Shown: piece by piece, positions 37,079 to 44,945 of the stretch | How positions within the stretch are numbered: the first letter of the stretch is position 1 | Layout of the letters: every line of letters starts with the position of its first letter | Source: Desulfobulbus rhabdoformis | Lineage (GTDB): Bacteria; Desulfobacterota; Desulfobulbia; Desulfobulbales; Desulfobulbaceae | DNA length: 64,000 nucleotides | Assembly (NCBI RefSeq): GCF_016919065.1 | Contig: NZ_JAFFQA010000015.1 | Coordinates: forward strand, 1-64,000 | Reading direction: 5' to 3' | Notes under the pieces: model-generated | The model's input: the letters and a program-made list of their open reading frames with translations, nothing else | Database searches by the model: none | What the model was told of the DNA's origin: nothing | Program-made: the position numbers and the translations under genes

Positions 37079-38455
37079 TCAGGTATACTTTTTCAGCAAC
37101 TGATAGAGGCGGGTGCGGGAGAGACCGGAGACACGCCCAGCCTCCATGATGTTGCCTTCGCATCGGCGCAACAGGCGCCGGGTATAATCGCGTTCAAAGG
37201 CTTCCTTTGCCTCACGCCAGCTCAAAACTGCTCCATCAGAATCGCAGACGACGGTATTTGCGGAGGGCTGACACTGCACATTGGCTCGGGCATGGGCGGT
37301 CCGGATGTGCAGGGGAAGGTGCTGGGAAAAAAGTACAGGAGAATACACCGCCTGGGCAAAGGCGGATTCGATCGCCTGGGAGAGTTCATGTACGTTGCCC
37401 GGCCAGGTATACGAGCAGAGCAGCTCCATGACCTCGGGCAGGCATTCTTTGGGCTCCTGGCCGTAACGATGGACCAGGCGAGAAAGAAAATGATCGACCA
37501 ACAGGGGAATGTCCCCCTGACGTTCCCGAAGCGGCGGCAGGTGCAAACTGAGCCCACGAAGACGATAGAGCAGGTCTTCACGAAACTCACCCTGCTGGGT
37601 CAGTTGAGCCAGATCACGATTGGTAGCGCATATCAGGCGAAAATCACTGTGACATTCTTCCTGACTGCCCACCGGACAAAACGTTCTTTCCTGGAGCACG
37701 CGCAGAAAACTTTTCTGGGTGGCCAAAGGCAATTCACCGATTTCATCGAGAAAGAGCGTTCCCTTATCGGCATGACGAATCAACCCCCGGTTGGACCGAT
37801 CTGCTCCGGTAAAAGCCCCCTTCACATGACCAAAAAGCACCGACTCCACCAGTTGTTCCGGCAGTGCCGTGCAATCAACCACTACAAAATTCCCCCGTGA
37901 TCGGAGGCTGTTGGTATGTATGGCGCGGGCAAAAGCCTCTTTGCCCGTACCGGATTCACCGGAAACCAGCACACTGGTTTCTGAGGCGGCGGCGTTGGCA
38001 AGGATCTCGAGACACTGCAGAAAACGGGGACTTTCACCGACCAATTGATCCCGCTCGACTGCTTCTATGGCCGCTCGCTTATTGTGAATAGCCTGCCGGT
38101 ATTGCAGTGCTCGGGTTAACGGCAGGGAGATCTCCTTGATGATGGAACTCTTTTCGAGGTAACACCAGGCTCCATGGCGGATAGCCAGCTCGGCACCATC
38201 CGGATCGCCCTGACCGGTGATTATAATCACTTGGGGGGTGGACGGAACAGTGCGTAACTGTTCAATGGATTTCAATCCATTCCCATCAGGGAGATAAACA
38301 TCAAGCAGAATGATGTCAAAATCCCCCTCCTGAGCGCTTTGCAGCCCCGCAGCCAAGGACATGGCCGTCTCGGATTCATGGTCCAAGCTCTCAAGTTTGT
38401 CGGCCACGGTTTCAGCGAGCAGGGGATCGTCATCAATGATGAGAATTTTTGCCAT
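37079..38455 (-). CDS. NtrC-family response regulator (sigma-54 activator)
   Basis: 458 residues. The receiver (1-120) has 'ILIIDDDPLLAETV', the phospho-acceptor region 'IILLDVYLPDGNG' and 'CYLEKSS'. The AAA+ domain has Walker A GESGTGKE near 162, GAFTGA near 211, 'GTLFLDEIGELPL' and 'WPGNVHELSQ'. A Fis-type helix-turn-helix ends it ('GNIMEAGRVSGLSRTRLYQLLKKY'). All parts needed to activate sigma-54 promoters are intact. It lies just upstream of, and reads toward, the sigma-54 promoter at 36844, so control of the chemoreceptor operon is the simplest role. Its cognate kinase is not evident nearby. Confidence 0.92.
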   Translation of the reverse strand: MAKILIIDDDPLLAETVADKLESLDHESETAMSLAAGLQSAQEGDFDIILLDVYLPDGNGLKSIEQLRTVPSTPQVIIITGQGDPDGAELAIRHGAWCYLEKSSIIKEISLPLTRALQYRQAIHNKRAAIEAVERDQLVGESPRFLQCLEILANAAASETSVLVSGESGTGKEAFARAIHTNSLRSRGNFVVVDCTALPEQLVESVLFGHVKGAFTGADRSNRGLIRHADKGTLFLDEIGELPLATQKSFLRVLQERTFCPVGSQEECHSDFRLICATNRDLAQLTQQGEFREDLLYRLRGLSLHLPPLRERQGDIPLLVDHFLSRLVHRYGQEPKECLPEVMELLCSYTWPGNVHELSQAIESAFAQAVYSPVLFSQHLPLHIRTAHARANVQCQPSANTVVCDSDGAVLSWREAKEAFERDYTRRLLRRCEGNIMEAGRVSGLSRTRLYQLLKKYT

Positions 38456-38536
38456 GTGATTTGCAATCAGCGGTCATTTTCAGGTGAGTGGAACTGAAAG
38501 ACAGCCCCATACGGATTGAGCAGTCGCACTGGCTGT

Positions 38537-38565
38537 ATTACATGATTTTCCTTAAAAATTGTCAA
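38537..38565 (-). promoter_or_regulatory. Sigma-70 promoter of the NtrC-type regulator gene
   Basis: On the minus strand: -35 TTGACA (38560-38565), a 17-bp spacer, -10 TGTAAT (38537-38542). The start point would be near 38530, 75 bases before the start codon. A CAAGTACTTG palindrome abuts the -35 box. Confidence 0.7.
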
Positions 38566-38598
38566 GTACTTGCATTTGTCGGCTCCGAATGAAACCAT

Positions 38599-39291
38599 TC
38601 AGCGACCGCTCGTCTCCACGGAATCAGCAGAGAGAAATTGGCGAAGGGTTGCCACAAGCAGCCTCTGATCAAGAGGCTTCGAGACAACAGCTTGAATTTG
38701 GGCATGATCGATATCATTTTTCGTGAGACTCTGGCCATAACCACTCATCATAATGACCGGCAACTCAGGGTTGTGTTTTTTAAAAAAGGTGCACAGCTCA
38801 ATGCCATTGCACGAAGGCATTTCCAAATCCGTCAGCAGGAGATCGTACTGGATTTCACTGTTCTGCAGATGTTCCATGGCAGCGATTCCGCTTGTCAGAC
38901 TACAAATGGACAGCGTATGCCCTTTAAGGTAGAGTCTAATCACCTTGAGCACATCCGGCTCATCGTCAACGACTAGAATTCTCCCCTGCAGAGGGCCCGT
39001 TTGTATTGCCGAGCTGGGTTCCACGGGAGGCATAAAGCCACGCTTCGTTTCTCTTGCGGAACTTTCCTGAAGTTTTCCGACCAGCTCTTCACCACGATCA
39101 CAGGCAGCAACGATGCGTAATAATCTTCGCTGCACAGTACCGCCGAAATCGTTTTCCTCCTCAATCATCTCTACATTGGCGCGAATAACACTAAAGATAT
39201 TTTTCATACCGTGGGCATGCTCCCGGCTAAGTCGACTGACTTGCTTGGAGCTGGAATCAATAACTGTTTTTGATGTATGAAACGGATGCAT
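38599..39291 (-). CDS. Receiver protein with N-terminal kinase-like H-box, no ATPase domain
   Basis: About 230 residues. Near residue 25 'SREHAHGMKNIFSVIRANVEMIEEE' resembles the dimerisation/H-box helix of hybrid kinases ('AHDFNNLL'), followed by a second helix ('VQRRLLRIVAACDRGEELVGKLQ'). The ATP-binding domain is absent. From about 105 there is an intact receiver ('ILVVDDEPDVLKVIRLYL', 'LLLTDLEMPSCNGIEL', 'VSKPLDQRLL'). It could be a phosphorelay intermediate or a trimmed kinase. ATG 39291 has GAGGAA upstream; GTG 39306 is the alternative. It precedes the NtrC-type regulator by 143 bp on the same strand. Confidence 0.8.
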   Translation of the reverse strand: MHPFHTSKTVIDSSSKQVSRLSREHAHGMKNIFSVIRANVEMIEEENDFGGTVQRRLLRIVAACDRGEELVGKLQESSARETKRGFMPPVEPSSAIQTGPLQGRILVVDDEPDVLKVIRLYLKGHTLSICSLTSGIAAMEHLQNSEIQYDLLLTDLEMPSCNGIELCTFFKKHNPELPVIMMSGYGQSLTKNDIDHAQIQAVVSKPLDQRLLVATLRQFLSADSVETSGR

Positions 39292-39695
39292 AAAAACATT
39301 CCTCACGAATAAGAGGGCTTAGGGCTACCGCCCTTTTTTTCAAGAAAAGGGGAGAGATTTTTGTCGTCCGGGGAAGGTTGTTCTTGTTTACTTCCCGATC
39401 AAGAATGACTATGCTGCGCCGATATAGGGTGCGTGAAAGTCAAGGACCTGGCTCTATGTGCTTGTCTCCTCCTATCCTTTATATACCAATTTATGGACGC
39501 ATAAAAATCAGGTGTCTTTTTTTATACCCCCCGGTGTTCATTATTACTGGTAGAAAATCGTGTTCAATGCTTGGGCAGGCCCCTGCCTGTAAAGCTCTTC
39601 TGATATAATTTCGCTTACCAAACGACCTGCTTCCCTCCTGATCGCTGTTGTCCTGATGGCTATTTGAGGTTTCGCTCGCGTGAATCTTTGAGAAT
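39292..39695. other. Intergenic gap with a possible extended -10 promoter for rlmKL
   Basis: 404 bp between divergent genes. An extended -10 element TGATATAAT at 39601-39609 could start rlmKL transcription about 80 bases before its ATG; no good -35 accompanies it. A 5-bp hairpin with a T-run at 39321-39340 has no + strand gene before it. I see no coding sequence. Confidence 0.45.
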
Positions 39696-41909
39696 ATGAG
39701 TACATACCGTCTTCGTCCTACGGCCCGTAAGAAAAAAAAGCAACCGCTCCGATTTACCGCCACCTGTGGTTTTGGCCTGGAAGAGTTGGTTCGAGAAGAA
39801 ATCAACAGTTTTGGCGGCAACTCCATCGAGACCAGCCCTGGAGCGGTCAGTTGGAACGGCACCCTGGAGACCGGTTATCGAGCCTGTCTCTGGTCACGCT
39901 TTGCCTCACGCATTCTGCTCGAGCTGAGCCGTTTTGACGCTCCTGACACCGATGCACTCTATACGCATGCTGGCAAGATCCTCTGGGATGATCACTTCAC
40001 CACCAAGTCGACCTTTGCCGTGCATGCGACCCTGGTCAACTCGGCAATCACCCACAGTCGTTTCGCCTCGCTGCGCATCAAGGATGCCATTGTCGACCAG
40101 TTTCGGAAACGCTTTGGCAAGCGCCCGGACGTCAATCCTTTAAGCCCGGATGTTCGTCTCAACCTCCATGTCAACGGCACCGGTGCCTCACTGTCCATAG
40201 ATCTCTCCGGCGACAGCCTCCACCGACGCGGCTACCGAACGGGTTCCGGCGAAGCGCCACTGAAAGAGACTCTGGCCGCGGCCATCGTCCGCCTTTCAGG
40301 CTGGCTTGACCGGGCCAATTCAGAGCCGATCCTCCTTGACCCCATGTGTGGTGGTGGCACCCTGCTGATTGAAGCGGCGCTGATGTACAGCGACAGCGCC
40401 CCTGGCCTCTTACGCAAAAGCTTTGGTTTTATGGGCTGGAATAAACACGACCCCCAGCTCTGGGATCGATTGATCCAGGAGGCACTTGATCGTGAAGGTC
40501 AGAATTTACCTGAAGTCTGGCCCCAGTTCCTGGGTTTTGACGCTGATCCCAAAGTTGTGGCCGCAGCCCGTAAAAACGTGATTGCAGCCGGACTACGCAA
40601 CGTAGTGGTCATCAAACAACGCCAGTTGGCCCGGTTAGAGTCCCCGGGTGCCCACGGCACTCTACTCACCAACCCGCCCTATGGCGAACGACTTTCTGAA
40701 AAAGAAGCGGTCAAATATCTCTACCGTTGCTTGGGACGCACCTATCAACACCATTTTTCCGGCTGGTCTCTGGGATTTTTTACAGCCAACCCGGATTTTG
40801 GTGAGATGCTCGGTGTGGAGTGGCAACAACGCTATCGCCTCTTTAACGGTCCCCTGAAGTGTCAGCTTTTAGTCGGCCATGAGAGCCGCTTAACCGATCG
40901 CACCCCACTAAACTGGGCGTTTAAACCGCTTGAAGCAGGGAGCCCCGGTGAGGATCTGGCCAACCGGCTCATTAAAAATGCAGAACGTCTGTTCCCCATG
41001 GCTCAGGCCGAGGGAGTCACCTGCTTTCGTCTCTATGACGGAGATATTCCAGAATATAACCTGGCCGTGGATATCTACGAAGAGTGGATCCATGTGCAGG
41101 AATACGCTCCTCCAGCTTCCATAGAGGCCGGCAAAGCCAAAGAACGGTTCGAGCTCAGTCTTAAGGTCATTCGTGAAGTCTTTGACCTACCCCACAGCCG
41201 TATTTTCATCAAAACCAGACAAAAACAGAAAGGCAGTCAGCAGTACCAGAAAAAATCCAGCGTTGGGAATCTCTTTGAAGCCCATGAGGGAGGGGGCCGC
41301 TTTCTGGTTAACTTCACCGATTACCTCGACACGGGCCTCTTTCTTGACCACCGCATTACCAGAGGACGTATCAAAGAGCTTGCTCAGGGAAAGACTTTTC
41401 TCAACCTCTTTGCCTATACCGGATCGGCCACCGTGTACGCAGCTCTGGGGGGAGCGACCTCGACCACCACGGTGGATATCTCCGAGACCTATCTCACGCG
41501 GGCTCAGTCCAACCTTGCCTTAAACGGCTTTGGTGGTCCCCTGCACCAGGTCATTGAAGCGGACTGTCTGGCCTGGCTGAAAAAGACCAACGATCGTTTT
41601 GGGGTGATCTTTCTTGATCCCCCCACCTTTTCCAACTCGCGTCATCGCAAGCAGACCTTTGATATCCAAAAAGACCATAGGGAGTTGATTGAAGAGGCCA
41701 TGCGGCACCTGGCCAAAGCAGGCGTACTGATCTTCTCCAACAACTTCCGGCAGTTCAAACTGGCCCCGGAACTTGAGGAACTCTTTGAGATTCGCGAAAT
41801 CAGCGAGGAGACCATTCCCTTTGATTTTGGGCGCAATCGAAAGATTCACCGCTGTTGGGAAATCCGCCACCCGTTTAACCCGACAGAGAACGCCAGTGAG
41901 GTCTTCTGA
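39696..41909 (+). CDS. rlmKL: Fused 23S rRNA methyltransferase RlmKL (G2445/G2069)
   Basis: 737 residues, both enzymes joined as in E. coli. The RlmL half has a ferredoxin-like/THUMP start ('FTATCGFGLEELVREEINSFGG'), an SAM motif 'LLDPMCGGGTLLIEAALM' near 214 and the catalytic TNPPYGERL near 325. The RlmK half has 'FLNLFAYTGSATVYAALGG' near 568 and LDPPTFSNS near 639. RlmL makes N2-methylguanine at 2445 and RlmK makes N7-methylguanine at 2069 of 23S rRNA. The stop overlaps the Nudix gene start by 1 base. Confidence 0.95.
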   Translation: MSTYRLRPTARKKKKQPLRFTATCGFGLEELVREEINSFGGNSIETSPGAVSWNGTLETGYRACLWSRFASRILLELSRFDAPDTDALYTHAGKILWDDHFTTKSTFAVHATLVNSAITHSRFASLRIKDAIVDQFRKRFGKRPDVNPLSPDVRLNLHVNGTGASLSIDLSGDSLHRRGYRTGSGEAPLKETLAAAIVRLSGWLDRANSEPILLDPMCGGGTLLIEAALMYSDSAPGLLRKSFGFMGWNKHDPQLWDRLIQEALDREGQNLPEVWPQFLGFDADPKVVAAARKNVIAAGLRNVVVIKQRQLARLESPGAHGTLLTNPPYGERLSEKEAVKYLYRCLGRTYQHHFSGWSLGFFTANPDFGEMLGVEWQQRYRLFNGPLKCQLLVGHESRLTDRTPLNWAFKPLEAGSPGEDLANRLIKNAERLFPMAQAEGVTCFRLYDGDIPEYNLAVDIYEEWIHVQEYAPPASIEAGKAKERFELSLKVIREVFDLPHSRIFIKTRQKQKGSQQYQKKSSVGNLFEAHEGGGRFLVNFTDYLDTGLFLDHRITRGRIKELAQGKTFLNLFAYTGSATVYAALGGATSTTTVDISETYLTRAQSNLALNGFGGPLHQVIEADCLAWLKKTNDRFGVIFLDPPTFSNSRHRKQTFDIQKDHRELIEEAMRHLAKAGVLIFSNNFRQFKLAPELEELFEIREISEETIPFDFGRNRKIHRCWEIRHPFNPTENASEVF

Positions 41910-42412
41910 TGGAGCCCTATAATCCGGCTGAGGAGATCGTGGCCATTGTTGATAAAGACAATACGGTTATTGGTGCGGTCACCCGTCGGATTATGCGTCA
42001 GCAACGACTTATCCACCGGGCCTCATATATTCTTGTGTTTAATACTCTGGGGGAACTTTTTATCCAGAAGCGAAGCCAAAATAAGGATATTTACCCTGGA
42101 TACTGGGACCTGGCAGCAGGTGGTGTGGTCCTTGCCGATGAGAGTTACGAAGAATCGGCCAAACGAGAACTGAAGGAGGAACTGGGCATAAGCGGAGTAA
42201 AATTGCGTCCACTCTTTGACCAGTATTATGAGGATGCCGAGAACTGTGTCTGGGGGCGTATCTTTGCCTGTACCAGCAACGGCCCTTTTTTTCTTCAGCA
42301 AGAAGAAATCGATTATGGCCGCTTTGTAGGGCTTGGAGAAATCGAGGAGCTCAACGCGGTTGAACCGGTGACCCCGGATGGGATGTCGTTGCTTGAGAAA
42401 CTTCCCCATTGA
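41909..42412 (+). CDS. Nudix hydrolase (YfcD/IDI-like)
   Basis: 167 residues with a complete Nudix box 'GGVVLADESYEESAKREL' continuing KEELGI, whose glutamates bind the metal. The start 'EEIVAIVDKDNTVIGAVTRRIMRQQRLIHRAS' and 'LFIQKRSQNKDIYPGYWDL' match the YfcD/isopentenyl-isomerase-like subfamily. It likely hydrolyses a nucleoside-diphosphate derivative; the substrate is unknown. The ATG overlaps the rlmKL stop, so the two are coupled. Confidence 0.92.
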   Translation: MEPYNPAEEIVAIVDKDNTVIGAVTRRIMRQQRLIHRASYILVFNTLGELFIQKRSQNKDIYPGYWDLAAGGVVLADESYEESAKRELKEELGISGVKLRPLFDQYYEDAENCVWGRIFACTSNGPFFLQQEEIDYGRFVGLGEIEELNAVEPVTPDGMSLLEKLPH

Positions 42413-42438
42413 GGGAAAGCCAAACTTACGCTTAATAC

Positions 42439-42493
42439 TTGGTTTCAAAGCTCATCTGCCCTATACTGCTTGCAAGATTAACTTCGCAGTATA
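42439..42493 (+). promoter_or_regulatory. Promoter with overlapping inverted repeat before the EAL-HDOD gene
   Basis: -35 TTGGTT (42439-42444), a 17-bp spacer, -10 TATACT (42462-42467). An 8-bp inverted repeat, TATACTGC (42462-42469) and GCAGTATA (42486-42493), starts in the -10 box and ends just before the GAGG ribosome site (42495-42498). It looks like an operator that would block RNA polymerase, or a leader hairpin near the ribosome site. Confidence 0.6.
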
Positions 42494-42502
42494 TGAGGTT
42501 CC

Positions 42503-43708
42503 ATGGATGTTTATATAGCCAGGCAACCTATATTTGATGCCCATAAAAAGATCTTTGCCTATGAATTGCTCTTTCGGCAGTCGCAGGGATTACAGCTGGG
42601 TCAACTCAGTGGGGACAGGGCCACGACCAGCCTGCTCTCCACAGCCTTTCTTACCGAAGGTATTGAAAAGGTTGCCGGAAACCGCCCCTGCTTCATCAAC
42701 TTCACCCAAAATCTCCTGCTCCAGGAGATAGCTCCGACCTTTCCCAAAAACAAGATCATTATAGAAATCCTTGAAGATGTGGAAGCGATTCCCGAAGTTG
42801 TCACCGCCTGCAGGCGTCTCTCTGAGCTCGGCTACATTCTGGCGCTTGATGATTTTGTCTATGAAAAGAATCTGCTGCCGCTCATTGAGCTGACCAACAT
42901 CATCAAAATCGACTACCGTCTCTCCACCACCGATGAGATCGAACGTATGCTCTATCGGCTCAGCCGGTTCAGCATTCGCTTCCTTGCGGAAAAGATCGAG
43001 ACCTACGAAGAGTTTGAACATGCCCGCAAACTGGGCTTCCATTATTTTCAAGGCTACTTCTTTGCCAAGCCCGAATCACTGAAGATTACGGAAATCGCCT
43101 CCAACAAAATCAGCCTGATCAATCTGCTGACTGAGATCAACAAGGCCGAGCCCACGGTTGATCAACTGGAAACCATCATTGAAACCGATGTCTCCATCTC
43201 CTATAAACTTTTACGCTACATCAACTCCTCGTTTTATCACCTGCTCAAAGAGGTGGACTCCATCCGCCAGGCGATTATCTATCTGGGCGACCAGGAGATT
43301 CGCCGCTTTGTCACGCTGGTTATTGTTTCCGAACTGGCTGCAGAAAAGCCACCGGAGCTGATTCGGCTTTCGATCATTCGAGCCCGCTGGTGTCAACTGG
43401 TGGCTGAAGACTGCAAGCAGGTCACAGACAGCGGAGAGTTTTTTTTACTGGGCCTCTTTTCCCTGATCGATGCCATCTTGGATAAGCCAATGCAGCAGGT
43501 GCTGGAGATGTTGCCACTCTCCGACTCCATCAAGGAGGCACTCAGCAGTAAAGAGGGCCCTTATTCCCCCTTTCTCCTGGTGCTGCTTACCTATGAAAAA
43601 GGGCAAACCAAAGAGTGTCTATGTAATCTGCGTAAAATCAAGGCAGCCCCGGCCAAGGTATATGATCACTACCTGGAGGCGGTTCAGTTCTCCTCAATCC
43701 TTTCCTGA
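42503..43708 (+). CDS. EAL-HDOD signalling protein (YuxH/CdgJ type)
   Basis: 401 residues. An N-terminal EAL-like domain (about 1-190) begins 'DVYIARQPIFDAHKKIFAYELLFR' and contains 'ILALDDFVYEKNLLPL', 'IIKIDYR' and 'ARKLGFHYFQGYFFAKP'. An HDOD domain follows (about 195-390: 'NKISLINLLTEINKAEPTVDQLETII', 'YKLLRYINSSFY', 'RQAIIYLGDQEIRRFVTL'). The DDFG motif of active EAL enzymes reads DDFV, so it probably binds rather than cuts c-di-GMP, as in CdgJ. Such proteins influence motility. GAGG precedes the ATG. Confidence 0.93.
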   Translation: MDVYIARQPIFDAHKKIFAYELLFRQSQGLQLGQLSGDRATTSLLSTAFLTEGIEKVAGNRPCFINFTQNLLLQEIAPTFPKNKIIIEILEDVEAIPEVVTACRRLSELGYILALDDFVYEKNLLPLIELTNIIKIDYRLSTTDEIERMLYRLSRFSIRFLAEKIETYEEFEHARKLGFHYFQGYFFAKPESLKITEIASNKISLINLLTEINKAEPTVDQLETIIETDVSISYKLLRYINSSFYHLLKEVDSIRQAIIYLGDQEIRRFVTLVIVSELAAEKPPELIRLSIIRARWCQLVAEDCKQVTDSGEFFLLGLFSLIDAILDKPMQQVLEMLPLSDSIKEALSSKEGPYSPFLLVLLTYEKGQTKECLCNLRKIKAAPAKVYDHYLEAVQFSSILS

Positions 43709-43723
43709 GCCGCCCCTGTTCTT

Positions 43724-44437
43724 CTAGAGTTCCGTCTTGCCCTCCCAGAGGGTGAAGAGTTGGTCGATTCCCCTGGTGGCCAGCTCAGCCATGGAGGTGA
43801 ACATCTCCGGCTGAAAGGGCGCCCCTTCAGCGGTGGATTGCAGCTCAATCCAGCGACCATCACCGCTCATCACAAAGTTGGCATCTACATCCGCGTTGGA
43901 ATCTTCACTGTAATCAAGATCAAGCACCACCTCGCCCTCGACCACACCAACGCTGACGGCGGCCACCGGTAGAATGGAGGGCAGCTTGGCAAGCATCCCC
44001 TTCTCCACCATCTTTTGCAGGGCCAGGCGAAGGGCCAGAGCCCCACCGGTGATTGATGCGCAGCGGGTACCGCCATCGGCATTGATGACATCACAGTCCA
44101 CCCGCAGGGTGTGCTCTCCAAGCTCGGTGAGATCAACCATCATCCGTAATGAACGACCGATCAAACGCTGAATTTCCAAGGTGCGTCCCGATTGGCCGCT
44201 GCGTGCCTCACGACGGCCACGACTGTGGGTCGCGCAGGGCAGCATCCCGTATTCGGCCGTGATCCACCCCTGCCCCTTATCCTTGAGAAAGGGGGGGACT
44301 TTCTCTTCCACAGTGACTCCACAGAGAACATGGGTGTTGCCCATCTTCATCAAAACAGAGCCGTCTGCATGGGGCTGCAGGTTATATTCCACCTGCACCG
44401 GGCGCAGTACATCGGCCGGACGGTTTCTTGTCAACAT
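43724..44437 (-). CDS. rph: Ribonuclease PH
   Basis: 237 residues, full length. It shows the RNase PH series: '[12 protein letters not shown]', '[27 protein letters not shown]', '[22 protein letters not shown]', '[43 protein letters not shown]' and '[19 protein letters not shown]'. This phosphorolytic 3'-5' exonuclease trims tRNA precursors and degrades structured RNA. It is the last gene of the minus-strand housekeeping run. Its stop lies 15 bp from that of the converging EAL-HDOD gene, with no clear terminator between. Confidence 0.97.
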   Translation of the reverse strand: MLTRNRPADVLRPVQVEYNLQPHADGSVLMKMGNTHVLCGVTVEEKVPPFLKDKGQGWITAEYGMLPCATHSRGRREARSGQSGRTLEIQRLIGRSLRMMVDLTELGEHTLRVDCDVINADGGTRCASITGGALALRLALQKMVEKGMLAKLPSILPVAAVSVGVVEGEVVLDLDYSEDSNADVDANFVMSGDGRWIELQSTAEGAPFQPEMFTSMAELATRGIDQLFTLWEGKTEL

Positions 44438-44467
44438 AGTATTTCCTTTGGGGCTGTAGCAGATAGG

Positions 44468-44908
44468 TTAGAGAAAAACCAGGGTAATCCCCGGATTGGC
44501 CCGATTCAGATCCCGGTGCTGGGCAAGAAAGGGGTATTGACGCAGGAGCTGACGGCCTCTGCCGGAACGGCCCTCAAACTGCTCACCGGCAATGACATTG
44601 CGAATGGTTCCCTGGTGCTTGAGATAGGCCAGCTGCTCCTTAAGCGCCTCCTTGATGGCTCCGCCCTGCCCGCTTGAACCATACCCATGAATCAGGGTCA
44701 ACACCTTACAGCCCAGGCTGCGGCTGGTGAAAAGCTCACTCTCAAATCGCTTCAGGGCCTGCTCGACCAAAGGCTTGCCCCGCTCCAGATTTACCTGCCG
44801 ATGGAGTACACCGCGCTGCTGAGGACTTCCACCAGTGCAGGGAGATCCGCAAAAGGGGCAAGAGGTATGCCCCGGCTCAACTTCGTTTCCACAGACAGGG
44901 CAGATCAT
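44468..44908 (-). CDS. Smr-domain protein with N-terminal zinc ribbon
   Basis: 146 residues. The N-terminus is a zinc ribbon ('MICPVCGNEVEPGHTSCPFCGSP'). A linker leads to an Smr domain with 'LTLIHGYGSSGQGGAIKEALKEQL' (the HGxG motif) and a final 'NPGITLVFL'. Smr domains act as nucleases or nucleic-acid binders in MutS2-type proteins and stand-alone forms. The ribbon-Smr fusion suggests an RNA or DNA partner, function unknown. It sits between rph and the RelA/SpoT homologue. Confidence 0.85.
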   Translation of the reverse strand: MICPVCGNEVEPGHTSCPFCGSPCTGGSPQQRGVLHRQVNLERGKPLVEQALKRFESELFTSRSLGCKVLTLIHGYGSSGQGGAIKEALKEQLAYLKHQGTIRNVIAGEQFEGRSGRGRQLLRQYPFLAQHRDLNRANPGITLVFL

Positions 44909-44945
44909 GATGCGTGCTCATTTCGCTTCAGCATAATCCAAACGG

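Noticed and set aside
39321-39340. Short hairpin with a T-run on the + strand
   Set aside because: The stem is only 5 bp and no + strand gene precedes it, so neither a terminator nor a small RNA can be supported.
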